DNA of 64,000 nt from an uncultured Ignavibacteriota bacterium (GTDB lineage: Bacteria; Bacteroidota; Ignavibacteria; Palsa-1295): assembly GCA_903900335.1 (NCBI GenBank), contig CAIUMP010000007.1, forward strand, positions 23,527 through 87,526, read 5' to 3'. Made by a program: the position numbers and the translations under genes. Position 1 is the stretch's first letter. Every line of letters starts with the position of its first letter. This document shows, piece after piece, positions 54,484-61,500 of this stretch. The notes beneath the pieces are model-generated. The model was given only the letters and a program-made list of their open reading frames with translations, had not been told where the DNA came from and ran no database searches.

Positions 54484-55449
54484 TCAATCTATTGTAGCGC
54501 CCGCTTTGTTGGACTTCGCACTCGTAATGACTTCACCGACAATGTAGTGCGGTCGCTGCTTGACCTCGTCATAGATACGACCCAAATATTCACCCAACAC
54601 TCCGATGGAAATTAGTTGGATCCCGCCGAGCAACAGAATCGCTACAGTGGGAGTCGTAAACCCGGGCACAACATTAATGTTGAACACCCGGAGGGACAGG
54701 AGAAACAGCGCATATCCGATCGAGAATAGACTAACAACGAAGCCCAGCGTCCAGATAGCACGGAGGGGCTTTAGACTGAAACTGAAGATGGCGTCGAATG
54801 CGTACCGGACCAATCGCGTGAAGGTCTGCTTCGGTGCTCCGGCAGCGCGCTCTTCGCGGTCGTAGAGGACTTTCGCTTCTCCGAACCCGACCCACGTTCT
54901 TATGCCCGGCAGAAAGCGATTGCGTTCATGCAAGCGCAGCACCTCGTTGACGGCCCGGCGATCCATGAGCCCGAACACCCCGCTCCCAGTCTCCATCTTC
55001 ATATCACTCACGCGCGACATCACAGAGTGAAAGCCGGCAAAGAGCATCCCTTTAAACCCGCGTTCAGCCCGAGACCTCCGATGCGCGACGACGACTTTGT
55101 TTCCCGCTTTCCAGGATTGCACCAATTCCGGTATTAGCTCCGGCGGATCTTGAAGGTCGCCATCCATGATGACAACAGCATCGCCTGTGGCATATTCCAA
55201 GCCGGCTTGAATAGCGGGTTGATGTCCGAAATTGCGGGAGAGATCGAGCACCGCGATGCGTGAATCTCGGGCCGCGTAGCCTCGAAGCAGTTCAAGGGAA
55301 TGATCACGGGAGCCATCGTTGATGAGTACCCACTGGCACGTCATCGCGAACTTCGCTTCGACATCATCCATCACCCGCGTGACGCGTCCGAAGAGCCCGC
55401 TCAGCAGCTCTTCTTCATTATAGATCGGCATCACGATGGAAAGTGTCAT
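54484..55449 (-). CDS. GT2 polyprenyl-phosphate sugar synthase (DPM1/GtrB-like)
   Basis: 321 residues. GT-A domain with IVMPIYNEEE, VLINDGSRD and the DGD metal site (96-98) in MDGDLQDPPE. Two membrane segments (about 230-295) and the IGVLGEYLGRIYDEVKQRPHYIV tail close the protein; all are typical of enzymes that transfer glucose, mannose or similar from a nucleotide to polyprenyl phosphate on the cytoplasmic face. This would supply donors for the nearby GT-C enzymes. Follows the GT-C gene at 55489 by 39 bp. Confidence 0.9.
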   Translation of the reverse strand: MTLSIVMPIYNEEELLSGLFGRVTRVMDDVEAKFAMTCQWVLINDGSRDHSLELLRGYAARDSRIAVLDLSRNFGHQPAIQAGLEYATGDAVVIMDGDLQDPPELIPELVQSWKAGNKVVVAHRRSRAERGFKGMLFAGFHSVMSRVSDMKMETGSGVFGLMDRRAVNEVLRLHERNRFLPGIRTWVGFGEAKVLYDREERAAGAPKQTFTRLVRYAFDAIFSFSLKPLRAIWTLGFVVSLFSIGYALFLLSLRVFNINVVPGFTTPTVAILLLGGIQLISIGVLGEYLGRIYDEVKQRPHYIVGEVITSAKSNKAGATID

Positions 55450-55488
55450 GGCAAATACTGGTAAGTGTTGATCGGAAGCAGGCCGGGA

Positions 55489-57054
55489 CTAACGTCCGCG
55501 CACATGGTATAAAGTAAAATCGCCGATCTTCGTTTCAGGATAGTAATTCTCGGCAAGCCAAACTCCGAGTTCGCGAAAATCGTCACGCAGTATTTCGTGA
55601 CCCAACTTACCACCGTAATATTGTCGAAAAGCCTCCGGCGCATCGCAGACAATGAAATAAAGCGGCTTGTTGCGTTGCATGTCTCGGAGATACTCGTCAC
55701 GCCAGACGCGTTGGAAGGGTTGTAATTCCGTTGCGGTGGATCGCATTGTGATGGCATGCAGCGTCTGAAAGCGGCTTGCCGTCATAAGTCCAGCCACATA
55801 CTGCGGGTAGCTGTATGGACCAAACATCTGTACTGTGTCACCGCGCTTCGTGTGTACGGCGAGGTAATCTCCGACCTGTCTCTGCACCCGCACCCCGAAC
55901 TCGGGCGAAGGTTCGTACCGGTCGTAGCACTCCTCCAAAGATTGAATGCGGCCGCGTGCAATGTCGAGTAGTACATGCTGAACGGTATTGCCCCGAAATG
56001 TCTGCGCCAAAAAGAACAGCCCAACAAGCAATGGCATCGCGATTCGGAATCCCTTCCAATAGGTCGTAAGCAGCTCTTCCATACGAATCCATCCCACAGC
56101 GGAGAGCAGAAGGAACAGCGTCATCGCAGGATGATAATGATAGACACTATGCCGATAGAGCAGCAGCAGCGAAAGCACGCTTGCGGCGAAGAGCCCTGCC
56201 CAAAGTATCAGTGCGCTGCGGTTTTGCTTGATAAGGTACCAGATGCCAAAACCTACGGCCACGATCGAAACCGCATAGAACCTCACCGGCTCCCATAAGC
56301 TGAAAGCCGCGCCGGTTCCACTGTAGATCTTCAGATTGAACAGCATGGTAGCCTCCCAAAGCTGGTTCACGCCACCGAGTAGCGCATAAACGATCACCAG
56401 AGTAAGCGCAGGCAACGTCGCTCCGGCCACCAGTGATAGAGCCTCTTTCGCACGCACGGAGAAGCCGTCGTTCTCAGCGTGGGCTGTTTCTAAACCCAAC
56501 AGTCGCAAACCTGACCATACCGCGGCATACAGGCCATACGTCGGTCTAAAGAGGAAGATCACGCCGCACAACATTCCAACAATAAAATCGCGTTTGCCCG
56601 AAAGGCTCACATAGAGCGCTGCAACTAGGAGTAGCGTGACGTAGGTATCCCGCTCTCCAGCCATCCACAGACCCTGCTGTACATAGTAGAGGCTGGCCAA
56701 TATCGCAGCAAGCATACCCGCACGCCGATCACAAAGCAGCGTCCCGATTTCGATGAGAAAGTAGCTTCCGATAAGTTGGAGAAGAATGTCGAAGATACGA
56801 AATGCTACCTGTGAGTGGCCGCTCAAAAGGATCTGTGCGGCGTGTACTGCGACAATGGCTGGAAAGTTCTGATCCCAGGAGCCAATATAAGGCAGATGCC
56901 CATTGAGTGCAAGCTCGGCCATGTAGGCATAGAGTGCATTGTCGTTGTTGAACGGATAGGTCAGCGTGCAGGAGAGGATGGCGGCACACGCGAGGAGTGT
57001 CAAGGCCATGAGACCCCGCTGCGAAGTCTTATCTTTTGGCTGAAGGCTTCGCAC
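55489..57054 (-). CDS. GT-C-like membrane protein, FNND/WDQNFPA type, copy 2
   Basis: 521 residues from GTG 57054, a start that overlaps the TerC stop by 26 bp. It is preferred because ATG 57009 begins inside the first membrane segment and the paralogue at 45342-46880 has a similar hydrophilic leader. The first loop, PFNNDNALYAYMAELAL then WDQNFPAIVAVH, and GERDTYVT with FRPTYGLYA, match copy 1. The soluble tail has LEECYDRYEPSPEFGVRVQ and PLYFIVCDAPEAF. Substrate unknown. Confidence 0.8.
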   Translation of the reverse strand: MRSLQPKDKTSQRGLMALTLLACAAILSCTLTYPFNNDNALYAYMAELALNGHLPYIGSWDQNFPAIVAVHAAQILLSGHSQVAFRIFDILLQLIGSYFLIEIGTLLCDRRAGMLAAILASLYYVQQGLWMAGERDTYVTLLLVAALYVSLSGKRDFIVGMLCGVIFLFRPTYGLYAAVWSGLRLLGLETAHAENDGFSVRAKEALSLVAGATLPALTLVIVYALLGGVNQLWEATMLFNLKIYSGTGAAFSLWEPVRFYAVSIVAVGFGIWYLIKQNRSALILWAGLFAASVLSLLLLYRHSVYHYHPAMTLFLLLSAVGWIRMEELLTTYWKGFRIAMPLLVGLFFLAQTFRGNTVQHVLLDIARGRIQSLEECYDRYEPSPEFGVRVQRQVGDYLAVHTKRGDTVQMFGPYSYPQYVAGLMTASRFQTLHAITMRSTATELQPFQRVWRDEYLRDMQRNKPLYFIVCDAPEAFRQYYGGKLGHEILRDDFRELGVWLAENYYPETKIGDFTLYHVRGR

Positions 57055-57874
57055 TCTGCTTCAGCGTTATTGAAAGAATCACCGAGACCATCAGCACTAC
57101 CAGCACAACGGCAAGGGCAAGCTCATTCGTGATTATCAGCGTGGGCCAGAATGCGGGGACAACCATTTTGAAGCCAATGAACCACAGTATCAGGCCCACC
57201 CCTTGCTTGACAAAGCGGAATGCATCGTGAACTCTCTCCAAAAGAAAGTAGAGTGAACGAAGGCCGAGCACTGCAAGGATATTCGAGGAATAGACAAGGA
57301 AGGGATTCCGCGTTACCGCGAAGATGGCAGGAATGCTGTCGACGGCAAAGACAACGTCCGACACCTCGATGACAGCAAGCACCAGAAAGAGTGGCGTTGC
57401 GATCAGTTTCTTATTCTCGCGGATGAAGAAGCGGCTACCGTGAAAGGTTTTTGTTACTTTGATGAATTTCGAGATCAGTCGGATGGTTGCGCTGGCCTCC
57501 CCGTCGAACTCTTTCTCGCTGCGGAATGCCATGACGAAACCGGTGTAGATCACGATCGCGCCGAAGATGTACATCAGCCATTCGAACTGCTGCACGAGAG
57601 CGATCCCTGCGAAGATCAGTATACCACGCAATACGATAACACCGATCACCCCATAGTTCAGCACACGGCGCTGCGCCGCGCGGCTAACACCGAAGTAGGT
57701 GAAGAACATCAGGAAGACGAACAGGTTGTCAACCGAGAGCACCTTCTCCAGAGCATAACCTGTGAGGAAAGCTTCTGCTGCCTGACCACCTGCGTAGTAG
57801 CCGATCGTCAGTGCTGTCAGCAAGGACAACCCGATCCAAAACACACTCCATCCCAGAGCCCGTTGAAAATTCAT
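57029..57874 (-). CDS. TerC family integral membrane protein
   Basis: 281 residues, about eight membrane segments. Clear TerC features: ALEKVLSVDNLFVFLMFFTYF and VSDVVFAVDSIPAIFAVTRNPFLVYSSNI. TerC/Alx proteins are inner-membrane and thought to move manganese or other metals, serving metalloprotein loading or metal homeostasis and metal-oxyanion resistance; the exact substrate is debated. It is the first gene of the long minus-strand run; with a 26-bp overlap to the next gene it may share its transcript, but a role in glycan assembly is not obvious. Confidence 0.93.
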   Translation of the reverse strand: MNFQRALGWSVFWIGLSLLTALTIGYYAGGQAAEAFLTGYALEKVLSVDNLFVFLMFFTYFGVSRAAQRRVLNYGVIGVIVLRGILIFAGIALVQQFEWLMYIFGAIVIYTGFVMAFRSEKEFDGEASATIRLISKFIKVTKTFHGSRFFIRENKKLIATPLFLVLAVIEVSDVVFAVDSIPAIFAVTRNPFLVYSSNILAVLGLRSLYFLLERVHDAFRFVKQGVGLILWFIGFKMVVPAFWPTLIITNELALAVVLVVLMVSVILSITLKQSAKPSAKR

Positions 57875-58085
57875 GCATCTCTCAACAGCGTCGAAACTAC
57901 TTTCGTATCCGGAAACGAAAAGAAGTTGTGCAGCATTTCAATACCCGGAATGCGAAACCCCCATCACTGCCTCTGACCGCGGATCACCATCACCGCTTTG
58001 CCGAGACTCGCAGCCGTCGCTGTGGAGCAGTCGCCAGAGGCAGCTAATTCGCTCTTCCATTTCTCCCCACAAAAATCCGTTTTTC

Positions 58086-58114
58086 TTGCATTTTAGAATT
58101 TATTGTTCTATATT
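58086..58114 (+). promoter_or_regulatory. Sigma70-type promoter candidate
   Basis: TTGCAT (58086-58091), a 17-bp AT-rich spacer, then TATATT (58109-58114). Both boxes differ from the consensus by only one or two bases. It points at the giant gene starting 392 bp further on; a nearer promoter cannot be excluded. Confidence 0.5.
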
Positions 58115-58492
58115 AGTAGGAAGGAGATCGCGAAGGAGCGCGAATTCTGGTTGCACTCGTGCGCCAGAAGCGATAATATTTGCCGAATACAGTCAAATTT
58201 CGCAGCTTTTGCCTCCTCCGGTCAATGCCAAAGGATAGTCTTTGGCAAGAGCCCGCTCTGACCAGTCGGACACGATTCCGGCATGGAAGGGCGGACAACA
58301 CAATTTTTTTTTCTTGCCGTCCGGGGACAGTAGGGTATGCTGTTCGCGGAACGCGCCAGGGATCTGTGGGGCAGTCGAAACTGATTCGAATAGCTGCGGA
58401 TTACGTGGCACGACGGATCCCCAAAACTGGGCTGGATGGCATTTAGATGGTTTTTTTAATTTACTGCTTGCGATGCAATTACTTACTAACTT

Positions 58493-58498
58493 AAGGAG
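58493..58498 (+). promoter_or_regulatory. Shine-Dalgarno site fixing the giant gene start
   Basis: aaggag lies seven bases before ATG 58506 and supports that start, which also gives a perfect signal peptide. Confidence 0.85.
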
Positions 58499-58505
58499 AC
58501 GTAGC

Positions 58506-61500
58506 ATGACTTCACGTCGTTCGTGGCTTATTGGCCTTGCTCTTGGCGCCGCACTAAGCTTTGGCGCGCCGTCAGCACATGCCGTTGGCGTTCCGCGTTA
58601 TATCTCGTATCAGGGTGTCATCCTTCAGGGTGGGCAGCCGGTCAATGGTACACACCAGATCACTGTCACCTATTATGATGCTTCCGGTAATCCACTGGGA
58701 TCAGAGACATTTAACGGCGTTGTAGTCACCGCCGGTGTCTTCGATATTCGCCTCGGCAGCCAGCTCGCTGGTAACGCAGGCTTCCCATTGACCTGGCAGT
58801 TCAACTCGCAGTATAGCATTGGCGTCGCCATTGATGGTGGCACAGAGATGAAGTCACTTCTCTCTTCTTCGCCGTATGCGTTGAACACCGACATGGTCAA
58901 CGGCATCCAGGCATCGCCATTCCCGGATAGCGGCAAGTTGTTCCCGCTTCCGATCCAGGGCGGTAAGATCGCTCCTTCCATTTTGCCAGCGTTCGTTCAG
59001 ACGATCAATCACTTGACCGCTGATGCAACCGGTGACTTCGAGTTCAAGGGACTCAATGGAATCACCGTGAAGGCCGACAGCCTTTCGGCAAACACTATCG
59101 ACATTATTGGACCAACAGCTGGTAACGTTCAGTCCGTTACGGCAGCTTCCGGTATCCTGAACATCGGCACACCGCAGAACCCGATCCTCACGCTTGATGC
59201 GCGCTCAGTCAACTGGACAAATGTGCCAGCTGGTGCAATTCAGGGCTTCCAGATCACCGGTATCGCTGGCCAGGGCTTGGTACAGGGCGCAGCGGGCCGC
59301 GTTGATGTGAACGTTGATGGTACGACCATCGCGCTCATTAATGGGCAGGTCGCGATCGCTCCGCTTGGCGTTGGCACAGCTCAGCTTGCAAACGGTGCAG
59401 TCACGACGGTCAAGATCGCAGACGGTGCAGTCACCGGTGCGAAGATCGACAAGACCACGGTTCAGGCTCGCGTAACAGGCTTGCCGCCAGCCGGATCCTT
59501 CATCATTGCTGTCAATCAGGACGGCACGGTCAACTCCGGTACGGTCAATGTTGGACCGTCGCTCCTTCGCACGGTTGTCGGAACGGACCTTCGCCTGGAT
59601 CTGAACCTTGCTAATGCCAATAATTGGACTGGCAATCAGAACTTCCAGGGTGGCGCAACCATCACGAACCTTACGGTAAATGGTGCGGTCGCAAACTTCC
59701 AGAGTGGTATCTCGGATAACGGTCCGTTCACACAGACCGGAACATCGATCTTCAACGGCGCAACGACCTTCAACGGTACGGTTGCTCTCGGCGCGAATGC
59801 TGTCACGGGCGGTTCCTTCACGGGCTACACCCTGAATAATGGCACGATCTCGCTCGGCTCGACCATCACGAACCAGGGCACTATCTCTGGTGGCCAGTAC
59901 ACTGGCTACACTCTGAACAGCGGTACGTTGGCACTTGGTCAGACCCTGACCAACAACGGTACGATCGCCGGTGGTGCGATCACGGGTGCGACGATCAACA
60001 GCTCGTCCATCGGCGCGACGACGCCGAGCACTGGTGCTTTCACGACGTTGTCATCCAGCAGCACGTCGAACATTGGAACAGGCGCAGGTCTTTCCAATAC
60101 CTTCGGTAATGGCTCTGGCTCGACGAACTCCTTTGGTTCGGGCGCAAGCACGACGAATAACTTCGGTGCGGGCACCAGCGACATCAATAACTTCGGTACC
60201 GGCGCCAGCGCGATCAATAACTACGGTGCGGCCAATAGCGCGAACACCTTCCTGGGCACAAACCAGGTGCAGGGTGTCACGACATTCGGTACGTCCGGTG
60301 CAGCCGACGCTCAGCGCGTGATCATCAATGGTCAGCCAGGCGGCGCACAGGAGTTGCTCGTCAACGGTGATGCAACGGTCACGGGAACAATGACAGCAAC
60401 GAACGTTGTCGGTTCCACGCAGGTCAGCAGCCCAAGCGGTTTCTTCGATAACTTGTCCACGTTCACGTCGGGCAATAACTCGATCAACTTCGCTCGTGGC
60501 GTGAACCTTAATGGTGGTGTGAACCAGAACAACTTGACGGTCGGCGGCAACGCAACGATCGCGGGTCTTCTGACCTCCAATGGTGGTCACACAAACAATG
60601 GCGCATTCAACCAGAATGGCGCTTCCAACTTTATCGGTAACATCGGCATCAATGGCTCGATCACTCAGTCGGCTGGCTCATCGAGCTTCGCAGGCTTGGT
60701 AACGGCCAACGGCGGAATCACCGATATCGGCACCTTGACACAGAACGGCAACATCGTTCAGACCTCTGGCACAGCGTCACTCGGCGCGGTCACAGCTCCG
60801 AGCGCAACCGTCTCCGGTCTCGTCAATGGTGGTACGTTCCAGAATACTGGCGGTACCTTCCTTGTCAATGGCGCAGGTGCAGTAACTGGCACAGCATTCA
60901 ATGGCGGTACGTTCGGTGGCTCGACAGGTAACTTCACCACATCGGTGACTTCACCCTCGTTCATCGGCGGCAACTTTAACGGTTCGAATGTGACTGCGGC
61001 CACCTTCACGGGCGGTTCCTTCGCTGGCTCGACCGGCACCTTTAACGGTCTGCTTTCGGCCAATGCAGGTATTGTCACCAACAACAGCAACATCAATGCT
61101 GGCACGGGCACAATCAGCGGTGGCCCGATCAATGGCACCACTGGTACATTCGCCGGCCTTGTTAATGGTAACAGCTTCACAAATACCAACGGTACATTCT
61201 CGGTCTCGACCGCTGGTGCTATCGTAGGTTCAAACCTCAGCACTGGTGCTGGTAGCATTAGTGGCGGCGCGATCTCTGGTACAACAGGTACATTCAGCGG
61301 TGCAATCACAGGCGCAAGCTTGAGCACGGGCGCTGGCGCCATCAATGGCGGTAACATCACCGGTTCCACGATCACAGCAAACGGTGCGAATAGCCTCGTT
61401 CAGCTTGTTGGTGGACAGTCCGGTATCCAGACGCATGCTAACACAGCAACACGTACCTACACCTGGCCAGACAAGAGCGGCACAGTTGCATTGCTTTCGG

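Larger units (their letters stand above)
57875..58505. other. Divergent intergenic region upstream of the second giant gene
   Basis: About 630 bp separating TerC (minus) from the giant plus-strand gene. It contains a promoter-like element (58086-58114) and a strong ribosome binding site just before 58506. A leader of about 390 nt would follow that promoter. The short frames inside (58180-58446 plus, 58193-58507 minus) lack any family likeness. No riboswitch was recognised upstream of TerC. Confidence 0.6.

Noticed and set aside
57875..58060. Possible manganese (yybP-ykoY) riboswitch upstream of TerC
   Set aside because: TerC genes often have one, so I looked, but the conserved segments are not present on the minus strand here.
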